The notes beneath the pieces were generated by a model. It did no database searches. It worked only from the letters and a program-made list of their open reading frames with translations, and was not told the origin of the DNA. The position numbers and the translations under genes are program-made. Source: Pyronema omphalodes (lineage: Eukaryota > Ascomycota > Pezizomycetes > Pezizales > Pyronemataceae). Taken from it: a DNA stretch of 64,000 nt. Location of the stretch: positions 744,001 to 808,000 of the forward strand of contig JAJJXM010000018.1 of assembly GCA_024516155.1 (NCBI GenBank), in the 5' to 3' direction. This document shows, one piece after another, positions 45,224 through 56,937 of the stretch. Position 1 is the stretch's first letter. Every line of letters starts with the position of its first letter.

Positions 45224-47899
45224 ATGGGTTCTCAAAGCGCCCAATTCGATTACGATGAGAAACCCTGGATGATTTCTCAGACAGTCGCCGCTTGGATTTC
45301 AGTTCTCGGAGTCGCCTTCGCGCTAGTTCCGCTCCTCCAAGAACGTATAGTCAGAATCAAGAATCGAAATGCCGGCCGAATGTCCAGCGACCCGGAGAAG
45401 ATGAGTTTCTTTTATGTAACTCCTCCATCAAACCTCAAAGCATTATTCGGGGAATGCACCAAAGAGCCCCGTCTTACAACTATCCGAGGTCTTATTCACG
45501 CCGGCGACCAGTATCTATGGACAAGCGCGGCGCTTGATCACGTCAAAATCTCTCGTGGAGAAATTTGCTGGGTACCTTTGTACCGCAGCGTTTTCAATAC
45601 TGTTGCTGCTAACCGTTTTAACGGATCAGATAATGTATCTGAAGTCAAAGCGTTTCTTGAGAGAGCATGGAATCATCTAAATGACGAGAAGATTAAACAC
45701 AGCGTTGACCGGAACGCCTGGATCGACTTTAAACATCGAGTTACGGATGCAATAAGGGAACCCGTCAAGGATGGACATACCGTTATCCTCGAAAATTATC
45801 AACACGATGTGAATGAGCTTATCGAAACATCTGTCCCACCACTCAGATCGCAGCTCTACAAACCCGGATCTGGAATGGAGTCACTGATCCTGCCCTCGAA
45901 AGCACGTCCCTGGATTCTGGAGTTCTTATCATCGTGGTTTCGAAGGTTTTCTATGTTTACTCGAAGTTCGTTTTCGAAAAAAGAAGATGTACCGGTTTTC
46001 CCAATTGACAGTTCTATGGACGATGAGATTTCGTTGCTCCAATTCAACCCAAATCCAAAGCTTGTCTGCTGCACTCGCAAGCTCAGACCTCCTGAGAGAG
46101 TAACGTTTAATCCGATCCCAGCCAGTCCGGCGTCCTTGTTCCAGCGACAAAAGGAGGCCCCTATTCAACGCATCAAGTATAGCCGGACTATCTCACAAGA
46201 CACCGTTCCGTCCATTGCATCATCTACATCTCCGAAAGACTACCTTTCGACATTGGGTCGCCAATTCCACAAGGCATTTACGTATAAAGAAGGGGCAGGT
46301 GCCAACATTTCATTCGAAGGGATAGTACGACCAGACAGCAATCAGTATGACGAAGTCACTATCCGACGCAATGAAAGCGGTCTGAACGATACCAGAGCAT
46401 GCTGGATACTCGATGGAAAGCCGTGCATTGAGTAATTCATCTACTATGTTTACAATTGAATTGCATGCTAATAACTTCATAGATTATGCCGTGAAGAACT
46501 CGCCGCACTTGCCCTGGCCCTGGGCATGAAACTCAGGGTCAACGATTTCACCAGTATCGTCAGTGGTTTTGGAGCCTTTAGCACTAGTTTGGGTATTCAA
46601 AGGTCGGGAGGATATTGGAAGGCACACCTGGTTCATGGAAGTCGTATACCCAGTCAGAAAAACTCTCAAGGAAGCGGGTATGCTCTTTAAACATCGAATT
46701 ACAGGAAGATAACCACTGATGCTAACAACTGCAAATATAGTTATACAATTCTGATGGCCAAACACATAGCCTGTGGATGCCTGCCATTTACTGATACCGG
46801 GGTTTTCGTTCGTACTGTCTACGTCACAAAGAATGTGCTAAGAGCACTCACCAGAGGTCATCACATAATGGATTGCACAGACTACGGCGGACCTTCGTTG
46901 GAATACCTGCGAAGACTTCCCAGTGCTAAACAGATAGACGCACTCTATGGGATGTCGAAGAAGCCTGCCGATCTTAAGGCGGCTAAGAAGTACCAGAGAG
47001 AACGGTATCTCAGAAGAATTGGTTCGTTTGTACCGAACTCCAGTTTTCCATTTCCGGTGTCGAACCCCGTTGTTAAGAGCTTAGAAACGATCCATTCAGA
47101 TAAAACTTTTGATAGATCCGAAGGACCTTCGACACCAGATCTTCCACGTACTCCCAGAAATTCAACTACGGTTAGACCTGTCGCTCAATCAACATTCCTT
47201 GCTCTCGGGGCCCTCCTGAATGCCGACGGTAATCCCATTGGAAGCAACTGTACTTGGCAGCGCGCAGTCGCAGGAATTGCTTTCGGTGGTCTGGTCCCTC
47301 AAGCCGCCACTTATCTTACCGAAGCCGTTAGATTTACAGTCGCCGGTAAACTGGGATGCTGTATAACCGCCCTGGAAAGCCTTATCAACGAACTTCATAG
47401 GTTTGATCAAGATTCGGAGGTGTTTGGTCCATATGTGGCGAGGAGAGTTACTGCCCGTTACGGAGTCGACAACGTCGACTACTCTATGCCTTCACGAATT
47501 ACAACCCAGGAAGCCGGAGCAACCTTTGGACGGTACATGAACCTTTTGGAGTGCATCACGGCGAGGTGTAATTCGGCTCCAAACCCTCCCATGGAAACGG
47601 TCTTCGAAGCTTCCTGTGAACTCATCGAGGAGTGCTATCTCGCAGCGGTTACAAAAGAAGGAGATCGGTACGCTGATGATCTCGGGATGCAAATCCAGAG
47701 CATCACACAGCAACTTGAGAAACATGCCCCCATGGAACCGAAGGATTGCGCGATAATTGTTCGGTGTATCATTGCCGCTTGGGCTGAGCAGGTACCGCTG
47801 ATAGATCTGGAAGAAAGGTGCTCAAAGGCGAATCCAGAATTGAGCCCGAATAGAATGGCTACCCTTGAGGATTTACCGGCCGTCTGTGCTCTCGGATGA
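45224..47899 (+). CDS. membrane-anchored fungal protein of unknown function (853 aa)
   Basis: Three exons: 45224-46431, 46483-46677 and 46741-47899. Introns are 51 bp (GTAATT, branch GCTAAT, TAG) and 63 bp (GTATGC, branch GCTAAC, TAG), and the frame is kept across both. The protein starts MGSQSAQFDYDEKPWM and has one clear TM helix at about 20-39 (TVAAWISVLGVAFALVPLL). The rest is soluble, with no motif I recognise. Conserved-looking blocks are TTIRGLIHAGDQYLWTSAALDH, split by the residue limit as TTIRGLIHAGDQ and YLWTSAALDH. Others are LCREELAALALALGMKLRVN and SFGRYMN-like helices near the end (AGATFGRYMNLLECITARC). It probably faces the cytosol from an internal or plasma membrane. The role is unknown. 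Confidence 0.85.
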
Positions 47900-48397
47900 A
47901 TGAACGAATGAATGACTATTTTTTTTTTCTTTTACTTTTATGATTTATGATACGATGGCTGCTAATTATGCTTGAATTTGAGATGTTTGTTTTCGAGATT
48001 AGGGGGACCTTATACCAGAATGCGGGGACTTGGTGGTCTGATGATAAATACTTGTATTAATACTTTGTTGATGACTTTTATGTGTTACGAACTCTTTACT
48101 CATGTCTTTACGAATTCTTACTCATGTCTTTACGAACATTGCAAGCGAATAGGCCAATTGAATGATTATCCGGCCAACCATGAAGCCTCGTGATCTGCAC
48201 AAAGTGATTACCTAACTCATCATCATGCTCCCAGATCACCATGTATCCAGGCACGCCATCGGGCCGGGAGGCCCCGGTGTTTCCTGCGGTCTTTAATTAC
48301 CGCGTTCCGGGTATAAAAGCGCATTGCCCCACCATAAGACATCCTACGTTCCTTCCAGCAGTTACCCCGCTAAGCGACGCGACGCGACCAACCGAAA
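47900..48397. promoter_or_regulatory. intergenic region with TATA box before the TENA-like gene
   Basis: A TATA-type motif, gtataaaagc, lies at 48311-48320, 78 bp upstream of the start codon at 48398, in otherwise gene-free sequence. The upstream part is the 3' flank of the 853-aa gene. Confidence 0.55.
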
Positions 48398-49192
48398 ATG
48401 ACGTCAACACTCCTCGAATCCCTCAACCTAGTCTCCCTATTCGACGACGCAACAAAGAACACAAAATTCATCCGCCATCTATCAAACGCAACTATCCCGG
48501 ATGATAACTTTAACAAATGGCTTTATAATGATTATATCTATGTTCGCGCACATATCCATTTCACCGCTCACCTTATCGATTCCATCCCGGAAAATACTCC
48601 TGACAGTGTGTCCGAAGTGGACTATGACGCCAACACTATGCTCAAGGAATTAAAAACCCGTCTCGCAAGCGGCTACAACATCCTCCGAGACGAGCTATCC
48701 GAATTCCGTCGCCGAGCAGAAGCGAGAAAAATTGACCTTCCCTCCTTGAGGCCCGTAGGACCAATCTTAAAATCCGTCGACGAGAACCCCGAGACAGAAA
48801 TTGAGACCGAAATCCTAATGGAGGAGCTTGAGAAAGTTGAAAATGTGGATGAAAGATGTATTAGTCATATGAGGTTTATGGTGGACATCAAGAAGGAACA
48901 TTGGACGACGGTGTTGATTGCCCTGTGGCTGAGTGAGAGGGTTTATTGTCAGGCTATGTGGTGGGTTAAGAATTCCCAAAGATTTGGGGAATTGGAAGAA
49001 GGTATTGCGGGCTTTGTGGGTTGGTGGGCGAATGAGCAGTTTCTGGAGTATGTCGAATTGTTGGAGACGGATGCCAAAAGGACCCAGCAGGACGCGTGGG
49101 GGGCGGAGAAGGAAAGGGCTAGGGAGGTTTTGGTGCAACTCTTGGAGGGGGAAAAGGGGTTCTGGGGGATTGCGGAGGATGGGTTGGAGTAG
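48398..49192 (+). CDS. TENA/THI-4-like protein (heme-oxygenase fold)
   Basis: Single exon, 264 residues, ATG in good context (aaaatgacg). The N-terminal FNKWLYNDYIYVRAHIHFTA corresponds to the W-x-x-D-Y region of the TENA/THI-4/PQQC superfamily. The later helix LSERVYCQAMWWV and the C-terminal GFVGWWANEQFLEYVELLE fit the same all-helical fold. Family members act in thiamine salvage or have unknown roles. The catalytic Cys/Glu positions cannot be assigned confidently, so the substrate is open. A TATA box lies 78 bp upstream, suggesting regulated expression. Confidence 0.75.
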   Translation: MTSTLLESLNLVSLFDDATKNTKFIRHLSNATIPDDNFNKWLYNDYIYVRAHIHFTAHLIDSIPENTPDSVSEVDYDANTMLKELKTRLASGYNILRDELSEFRRRAEARKIDLPSLRPVGPILKSVDENPETEIETEILMEELEKVENVDERCISHMRFMVDIKKEHWTTVLIALWLSERVYCQAMWWVKNSQRFGELEEGIAGFVGWWANEQFLEYVELLETDAKRTQQDAWGAEKERAREVLVQLLEGEKGFWGIAEDGLE

Positions 49193-51380
49193 CACATGCG
49201 GGGGAAGGGGGGAAGGGGTGAAGACAGGAAATGGAAGTGGAAGAGGAAATTCATTAGTGGGTAAGAGTGCGAGTAGGATTATTTCGAACTCATATATCGA
49301 TGTTTATTATTGCCAAAACTGAAATAAAGTTTTAAAATCCAGCTCAATTGGGCTTAACTGAATATCAACGCCATATCATGCATAGAAATACAAGACCACA
49401 AAAGCTATGAATCCAAGCACCAAAACATGACATTATTTATCCACTTTCCATCTCCATCTACATAATACACTGCACTTCCCGATCGTGCTCTCAACAATAG
49501 AAATTTCATCTCCACCGCATACATCCTCTGGCTTGATTCATACTCAACCTAAGTGCATAATCCGCATAAGCCGCATAAGAAATACGAGATTAACACATCC
49601 TATTAACATTCTCCGCCGCCGCCAAAATCCAATTCTAATTTGCTTATTTAAAAAACTTGACAGTATCTGTCTCAGCAGCACTTCTGTGCTTGATGTACTG
49701 AATTTACAACCACAGATTTGTGGAATTCTTCTGTATGTCGGTGAGTACACTAATCAGTAACCTTCAGCTTTTATTGTTGCTGCTACAAGTATCATGGCTT
49801 GAGAGATAGTAAGAATGCTTGAGGATGAGGAATTGGTAGAATGGTGACGGGAAGAGGAAAAGAAGATGGGAAGAGAAAAAATGAAAAGCAGAGAAGTAAC
49901 ATAGCATCCTACAAATAGTGGAAAATCACAGTTTTACTTAATACTTCAAATAGCGATATTTGATGCCATCAATACTTTACCAGCAGCAGACGTAAAAAAA
50001 AATCGCCGAGTAAATATATACACTTCTTCGTCAATCAAATCCTACTATATCAAATCAGGGATTGATAACCGCCTTTCATATTTCTATTGTTATTATTACT
50101 TTGTTATAGTAAAGGATTAGAATACAATGGTCTGGCAACACAAAATCTCTTTATTCATTATTCGTTATTCATAAACCAAATCAAATCAAGCATAACCTTA
50201 TCATAATCTTATCCAAATGTTTTTGAACATCGAAAGTAACATCAGCTTCAACGTCAACATATGCCTCAATCCACCGCACAAATCTCACAGCTCACACAGA
50301 TCTCATTGATCACCAACCTACTACCCTCACTCCTAAGCAAATTCCGCTGACTTCCCACCAAATGTCCATGCATCCCAATTCTCACTTCCCAGTTCCTACA
50401 GATCCACATATCAGATCTCCCAGATCTCCCAGATTTACCGGCGGATCACCTGATCACCAGATCACCGTGCGGTGTATAGGTAGTGCGTTCAGTGCGTTCA
50501 GTAGATCTACTCTATAGATAGGGTTTAGGGCAGCTACTATGTAGCTATTAACTAGCTAGCTGGGTAGGCATGTAGCTGGGTAGGTATCGGAATTCGCCAA
50601 AGCCCTTACATTCCCTTCCCCTTCCCCCTAACTTCTCTCCCATCAGCCCTCCTCCCCCTCCTCTTCCCCCCCTACCTCCCTCCCCCCTCTTCTTCCCCGC
50701 ATATGTGGATATGAGGAACATCCCTTTTTTAGGTTTAGGTTTAAGTTTAAATTTTGTATGGATTGGTTTGAGTTACATACAAGCATGGTATAGCATGGTA
50801 AGTTGATGATCACAGGATGTGCCGTTAGATGTGCCGCAAATCCGTTTTTAGTAGCGCATGTTTTTTGTGATCAACCAAATCAGCCAATAAGCCAATAAGG
50901 ATAAGGACATGCGTATGTAGGCAGCTTTCGTCTTTTCGATATCGATAATCCGATAGCTACCGGGTGATAGGGTTTTCCCTATGAATGAGCCTCGTGAACA
51001 AAATAATAACGAAACAAAATAATTCAGGTCATATGTAGATGGATAGACTGGTATGTCAAAGCTTATTTTTTTTTTTCCTTATCTTTATCTTTATTTGTAT
51101 TACTATGAGCCCAGAAATAAAAAAACGCCCCAACTCCCCCGGCTTCCCCCCACTCCTCGCCCCCCGGCACCCCACCCCCCCAGACACCCCCCCCTCCCAC
51201 CACCTGGGGTATTGTATTGTTAAAATTTACATGCCAATGAACGCCAACAAATGAAAATCGTGTATGTTTAAGAAAGAGAATTATCCTTGTCCTTGTCCTT
51301 GTGTTTATCCCATTTTCCCCATCATGTCCACTGCTCCCATCATTCCTCCGCCAAATCTCTGATAATGCACTTCCTATCCT
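49193..51380. other. intergenic region, about 2.2 kb
   Basis: No supported gene. It has AT-rich DNA to about 50250, CTAGCTAG/GGGTAGG patches at about 50540-50590, a polypyrimidine tract of about 100 nt at 50605-50700 and a C-rich block at 51125-51210. Confidence 0.55.
50605..50700. repeat. polypyrimidine tract
   Basis: About 95 nt almost purely C and T with many CCCCTCC blocks. The complementary strand is purine-rich with G-runs. Confidence 0.75.
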
Positions 51381-51692
51381 TCAACTGTATACCCACCAGA
51401 GAGCACCGAAGAATATCCAACCAGGCCACATGAGGATCAATAATGGTGCAGCCGGTTGGAAAACCAACAACATAAACTCGTAAAAGATTGCGTCTTTTGC
51501 TTTCTGTAGTCGTTTTCGAAGGAGGAGTGTATTCGATATATAGCTGAATGGTAAAGCCGCAAGATAACCAAGAAAGGTTGCAACGGTGACAAGAAGACGG
51601 ATTTGTTGTCTAATGAGAGAGGTAGATTCAATAGCAGTTTTATTTGCCGAGATCGGGGCAAGAGGAGTATAATGGCGACGAGTTGATATCAT
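51381..51692 (-). CDS. possible small membrane protein (103 aa)
   Basis: ATG-initiated single exon of 103 codons on the minus strand. A polar basic N-terminus (MISTRRHYTPLAPISANKTA) is followed by two hydrophobic segments. One is near 32-52 (IRLLVTVATFLGYLAALPF), the other near 72-101 (FMLLVFQPAAPLLILMWPG and WIFFGALWWVYS). A basic loop LLRKRLQKAKDAIFYE sits between them. The pattern is what a genuine two-helix protein would look like. I know of no function. The neighbouring frames are shadows. Confidence 0.55.
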   Translation of the reverse strand: MISTRRHYTPLAPISANKTAIESTSLIRQQIRLLVTVATFLGYLAALPFSYISNTLLLRKRLQKAKDAIFYEFMLLVFQPAAPLLILMWPGWIFFGALWWVYS

Positions 51693-52838
51693 GATTTGAT
51701 TTGATTTGTTTATTTGAGGTGAGAAAGGAGGTGTTTGTTATGATTTTTTTTTTGTTGTTCGATAGCTGGGGCTTGGAAAGAGAGGATAAGCCCGACCTTT
51801 TGTATTTCACATCTTCGCCTCCGGTAAAGTACCTGTAGTCATTCGGGTCCAGAACTCCTGTCACTGGTACCAACTAATGAGTGGGACTTTTAACGTGCCT
51901 GTATCGAGTATCCTGATACAGGCCAGGGCGCATCCTCATCCCCAGACGTCGATCCGGAGGGGCGCGGTTCAAGGTTTCCTATTGCGCAGATCCATGTCCA
52001 GTTCAATTCACCACGTTTTCCACCAAGCCAATAAGAACCATGCCATTCTGCACCGTGCCCTTCAAGAAACGGGAACCCACAACAAAAACAAACCCCTCAT
52101 TTCAATGTGAAGCTGTGAACCCCTCTTCGGGAGAGTTCGTAACAAAAGTGTATGTAGGGAATTTCGGAGTATACCCAGAGCTCGGTTTTCGAATTCGGGG
52201 GGAGGCGCGCTAAACTGAATACAAGGCGAAGGACACCCGCGCTAAAGAAAACCGGGCCGAAAGCAAGGGTCTCTAGCGTAGTGACGTACATACATGAGAT
52301 GAACCTTCTGGTTCCTGCACCGAAGATGGCCTTGGTTCTAGATGGCCTTGGTTCTAGATGCCTTGATGGTATTGATGGTCTTGATGGTCTTGATGGCCCT
52401 GATGACAGAAAGTGGAGTTGGTGACCTTAATTCGTTTGATAACATGACTCAATAACTCGATAAATTCAAGGCTGATTGGATTTGTATTGGAGTAATGATG
52501 GAGGTCATCTGTGTGAGATTTTAGTTGATGAAAGTGCATTGGAAGACGCCTTGGAAGCATCTCGGTGTAAATGATGCTGATGGTCCACGATGACAGAAGT
52601 GCAGGTATCGTTCTCGAGGCGTAGACATTCGATCCAGTTATAATAGTCATGCTCAGTGATCCAGTGGTAATTTACTGAGTTGTCAACTTAAAAGCAACAT
52701 CAATGCAATCGACTGTGCAACGTGTAGTTTCAATTACCGGTCCCCCCCAACACCAGGAATGTAATATACGCAATAATCATAATTTAAACAAAAAAATGAA
52801 ACCGGGTATCGCTCAAAAACACTGTATAACTCCTTTCT
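51693..52838. other. intergenic region, about 1.1 kb
   Basis: No supported gene. Imperfect tandem GATGGTCTT / GATGGCCTTGGTTCTA units lie at about 52324-52405. Confidence 0.55.
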
Positions 52839-53981
52839 TTATCCAAGAGAGACAAGACCAGCTTCTGTATGCACAACGGTACCGTGTTGATGGTCGTTGT
52901 GGACAGATGCCATCGACATCGCATTCTCTTCCTTTTCTCGTTTCTTCCTTTCTTTTTCCCTCTTTTCCTTATTCCTCTTTTCGGTTGAGCTGTTATTGAT
53001 TCGGATTGCAGTGACCACAAATACTACTCAAAATTAGATGACTAAGCCATGTTTTTCCCACATAGAGACTCACAAGCTAGTGTTGCAATGGCAATCAATC
53101 CCCTCCGAGTAGTGATCCATCGCAGCTTTTCGATTTCACTCTTCAATTCCGACTGAAGAGAGATGGTTATTTTGTAATTCAGCTCTTGAATCTATATGTC
53201 AATATTTATTAGCTACCCAGTACACACTTATTTTATGAAGAATTACCTTATTTTCCATTGCTCTTTGCTCCGCTCTTGTAACCATCTTCCGGTCGTTGAA
53301 CATCATATTCAACTCGTCCTTTAAAGCCATAATTTCCGCCAAGAATGCTTGGTTTAACAAATCAAAATCCGTCTGTATCCTCGTCCGGTCACTCCTTAGT
53401 TGGTCGATTTGTATCTTCTTGGTGTTCTGCATCTCGTTCCGAAGCTCCGAACAAGCTGCCTGAAATAAATATGTTTCGTTCTCCACATCGGATTTCGAAA
53501 CCAGACTATTCCGTGCATCGTCCATATTCTTGTACAGTAGGCTCCTTATCCCTTTCATCAGTGCCACTGCCTGTCCACGAGTAAACCCCCCGTTTTGTTC
53601 CAGTCTCTGAACATTACTAAATGTATCAAAGTGATGTACACGCTCCCCAAGCCCATTAACAAAATTTCCGTTCACTCTGTCAGTCGTCGGAGGTTTCGCC
53701 GGAGGTTTCGTCGGAGGTCTCGCTTGCTTCGATGACTCATTATTGTTGTTGGCCTCACCATTATCCGCTAATGGTTCTGACAAGTTTTCCCGAGCTTCAA
53801 TATTATCATTATTGACAAGCTTGCTTATTGATTCAATCTCATTGATCTTCGACTGTGGAGGCGACGGCGGCGTTGGGTGTAGCTGTACCGGAGGTTCGAC
53901 AGCAGTACCATGGCGGTAACGGAGTGTTGTATGAGCGCGGCGTAACGCGGGGTAAAGAAACGGAAGTCGAGGGAGTGACAT
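52839..53981 (-). CDS. CCDC90/MCUR1 family (DUF1640) mitochondrial protein
   Basis: Three exons on the minus strand: 53247-53981, 53074-53191 and 52839-53023, 345 residues. Introns are 55 bp (GTAATT...ATAG) and 50 bp (GTGAGT...GTAG), and the frame sums to whole codons. The first about 25 residues (MSLPRLPFLYPALRRAHTT) look like a mitochondrial presequence. A Pro/Asn-rich linker leads to the DUF1640 domain, HHFDTFSNVQRLEQNGGF, FTRGQAVALMKGIRSLLY and a long coiled coil through LRNEMQNTKKIQIDQLRSD. The single TM helix is at about 276-293 (GLIAIATLALFVVTAIRI). The family sits in the inner mitochondrial membrane. A Lys/Arg/Glu-rich tail of about 50 residues after the TM is longer than usual. It is head-to-head with RPB3. 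Confidence 0.88.
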
Positions 53982-54340
53982 AGCGGGGGTGCGGGGTGGC
54001 CGGGTAGTTTGGAGTTCGAGGTAGAGATGGAGCTGGAGCTACGGATCGGAGGTGCGGCGGAAGACAGGAGCATGCTACATACGTCATAGCGTGTCTATGG
54101 GTGATCGCCCGTGTCTGCACCGAAACAAGCAGGTAGGGTAATTACTTATTTTCGGAGGTTTCAAAGGATCCGATAAGGGTTTATCATAGCTCCATCAACA
54201 CCACGCGAAAGCTGTTGGAACTGTTTATCGCGTCAGCCCCGTGCCACGCGATACTTCCACCCACCTGAAATCACTACCACCCTCATTCGAGCTTCTTCAT
54301 CCCACCACCAGATCATTCCGGATTCCTCGTCACTACAATC
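53982..54340. promoter_or_regulatory. divergent promoter region CCDC90-like / RPB3
   Basis: 359 bp between head-to-head start codons. No other feature recognised. Confidence 0.6.
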
Positions 54341-55436
54341 ATGGATGACTACTACGGCAACGACCGCGGACGTTCGTTTTTGCTTTGTTCTTAACTTCCG
54401 CTGCAACTGCTGACTTCCCCAGCTCAAATCACCATCAAAGAAGCCGATTCAAGACATGCCCAAATCGCGCTATCCAACTGCGATCTTGCCTTCGCCAACA
54501 GCTGGCGACGAGTAATGCTTGCGGAGATCCCTACTATCGCTATCGATCTTGTCGAGATCGAAACAAACACCTCCGTTATCCCCGACGAGTTCTTGTCCCA
54601 CAGATTGGGACTTGTTCCTCTCGACTCTACAAATATTGACGACAAGCTTATTTACTCCCGTGACTGTGTATGCGACCAATACTGCGAGCGATGCTCAGTT
54701 ACTCTTACCCTCAACGCCAGATGTACCAGCGACAACCCTATGACGGTGTATGCTCGTGATCTAGCAGTTGCAGAGGGAGCGCAGCTTGGAGCTCCAGTTA
54801 TTACCGATCCCGATGGACAGGGAACTATCATTGCAAAGTTGAGAAAGAACCAAGAGCTCAAGTTGAAGTGTATTGCAAAGAAGGGAATCGCGAAGGAGCA
54901 CGCAAAGTGGAGTCCAGTTTCTGCATTAGGATTTGAGTACGACCCACACAACAGATTACGTCACATTGACTACTGGTATGAGATTGATGCAAAGGAAGAA
55001 TGGTGAGTTTGAATCCAGAGACCCTCCCATAGGTAAGCTTTACTGACAAAGAGAAAGGCCGGCTTCCAAGTTTGCTTCTTGGGAGGACCCCCCAACTGAA
55101 GGTGAACCCTTCAACTACGACGCCCAACCCAACCGCTTTTTCATGGATATTGAAACCGTTGGATCCATGCCACCCGACGAGATTATGCAACAGGGAATTA
55201 AATATCTCCAAGAAAAGCTAGCAGCGGTCATTAAGACTTTCCGCGAGGAGGGTGACGATAGTGGTGTCCGCAGTCCCGGACAAGCAGACTATGCAATGGG
55301 TGGAATGGGAGGTGGTGGAGGCTACGAGACTCCTTATGGAGCTGGTGGTGTTGCAGACGGAAGGACACCATACGGAGCTGGTTCTGGGTTTGGCCAAGCA
55401 ACGCCATATGGAGCGGGTAATGGTGGTTGGCAATAA
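54341..55436 (+). CDS. RPB3: RNA polymerase II subunit RPB3
   Basis: Exons 54341-54371, 54423-55002 and 55058-55436, 329 residues. The tiny first exon (MDDYYGNDRG) joins to PQITIKEADSRHAQIALSNC via a 51-bp intron with a GTTCGT donor. The core shows LAFANSWRRVMLAEIPTIAI, DLVEIETNTSVIPDEFLSHR and LGLVPL. The zinc-loop pattern C-x-C-x3-C-x2-C (CVCDQYCERC) follows, as in Rpb3, and then FEYDPHNRLRHIDYWYE. Rpb3 pairs with Rpb11 in the alpha-like assembly platform of Pol II. The C-terminus is a Gly-rich tail with three TPYGAG repeats, resembling a minimal low-complexity tail and absent from yeast Rpb3. Confidence 0.97.
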
Positions 55437-55729
55437 GTAAATTTTGCATAGGCGTTGCCGGGGTGTTTTGATTTACAGTTTTTTTGTCAAAAAAACACAG
55501 CATGTGTTTCGTATAGTTAGATTTTCTGAAACCTATTGCAATGCTTAGCAGCAAAGCAGCAAAAAAGGCACATTATAATGTGGTAACTTTGGGCAAACAT
55601 TCTTTATGAGACAAAGAGCTGGAAAACTTTGTTTCCGCAGTGTGATATATGCGACTGTGAACAACATCATTCGTTTAAGCCTCCCCACAGCGACTTCTGA
55701 TGTATTGAAAGGATACTGAAACAAAAAGC
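55437..55729. other. intergenic region RPB3 to tRNA-Thr
   Basis: 3' flank of RPB3, about 290 bp. Nothing recognised. Confidence 0.6.
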
Positions 55730-55737
55730 AAAAAAAA
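55730..55737 (-). terminator. Pol III terminator of tRNA-Thr
   Basis: A run of T on the minus strand immediately after the tRNA 3' end. Confidence 0.75.
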
Positions 55738-55809
55738 AGCTCCGACGCGGATTTGAACCGCGGATCTCGACATTACTAGTGTCGCGCTTTACCCCTAAGC
55801 CACCGGAGC
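55738..55809 (-). tRNA. tRNA-Thr (anticodon AGT)
   Basis: 72 nt, no intron. The acceptor is GCTCCGG/TCGGAGC and the D-arm is GGCTTAGGGGTAAAGC. The anticodon arm is CGACA-CTAGTAA-TGTCG with anticodon AGT, and the T-arm is CGCGG-TTCAAAT-CCGCG. A T-run terminator follows. Confidence 0.95.
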
Positions 55810-56937
55810 TGATATCAAGACTAAGCTATAAGATTTTATCAAAGCAAAACTCTATCTAATGCACACTGACTCCCGGAGTAAAATACATCGCATCTAGTAC
55901 TTCAGCACAAAGAGAATTCATCAAGAAGGCTCGGATATATAACTTTGCCATGAATCTTTGAACTTTGGATATACCTAATTGAGGCCTATTTCTATACTAT
56001 CTACAGGTTTATGCGGTAATGTTTCTTGAGTATTTGGTTGTGTTTGGATATATGAAATCCAGAATGCTATGCCCATGGTAGACAGGAGGCTGGAGATTGC
56101 TAAACTTGAAAACATACATTAATCATATGCTGAAACGAGATCTGGGGGTAAGTTCCATGCGTATCGAGGAAAGAGGTCATTTTTGGATTTTTCGACAAAC
56201 GAAGAGGAAGAATTAGTTGGTGAGGTATAGAAGGTGTAGATCTGCGTCTGATTCGGCGTCTTTTTTATTCTAGGGCTAGATGATATTGCGTGCCGAATTG
56301 CCAACCCGGGGATAAGTTAAATTCCTACTTCCTTACGGAAATACGTTTTCACCCTGGCCTTAACATGAGGTGTATCAAGCTTGAATTCCATAATTTCAGT
56401 ATATGTAGCCGGGAAATTCTTAGCAAGCTTGGGATTCGGATTGCTGTCGATGATAATTCCGGTAAGTTTCTATGTGGACTTAGCAGCTCCATTTGATTGG
56501 TTTTCTTGGTGGATGAAAGGTCAAAGGGATCCGAAGTGTTTTGAAAGAAACGGCGGCCACGGCGATAGCTGTAAAGATCAATGTACGCCACTTGTGCTAG
56601 AGTCTTAAATTCCGTAAAATGGGTTGTGGAGTTACTAGGTGAATTGATTTCCAGCAGCACGAAATAACCTACCTTATAGAGTGTCAGGATCATCTGTGAG
56701 AGAAGAGATCGCCAACGCAATTATGGCGGGCTGAGCAGATGTCGCAAGAGAATAATGTGAGGCGTTTATATTTCGGCGGTAACTGCCGAGGAACCCCACC
56801 CTATGCAACTCAATGTAATCTTATCTAATCAACACGCTACGGCAACCTCCCCGCTAGCCTCTTGCCGAAGCTTGAGCAGAGCTCCCCTCTCATCCCACAT
56901 TAACATTCAACCTCCTTGAACCGAATACCTTCGAACT
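55810..56937. other. intergenic region with possible minus-strand coding remnant
   Basis: No gene is supported. On the minus strand at about 56455-56310 a stretch reads GIIIDSNPNPKLAKNFPAT, then MEFKLDTPHVKARVKTY, and ends at a stop, with composition and flow like real protein. Upstream, a second stretch (AIAVAAVSFKTLRIPLTFH, near 56575) also looks coding. No splice model I tried joins them with a start codon. It is either a small multi-exon gene missed by eye or a remnant. Confidence 0.3.
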
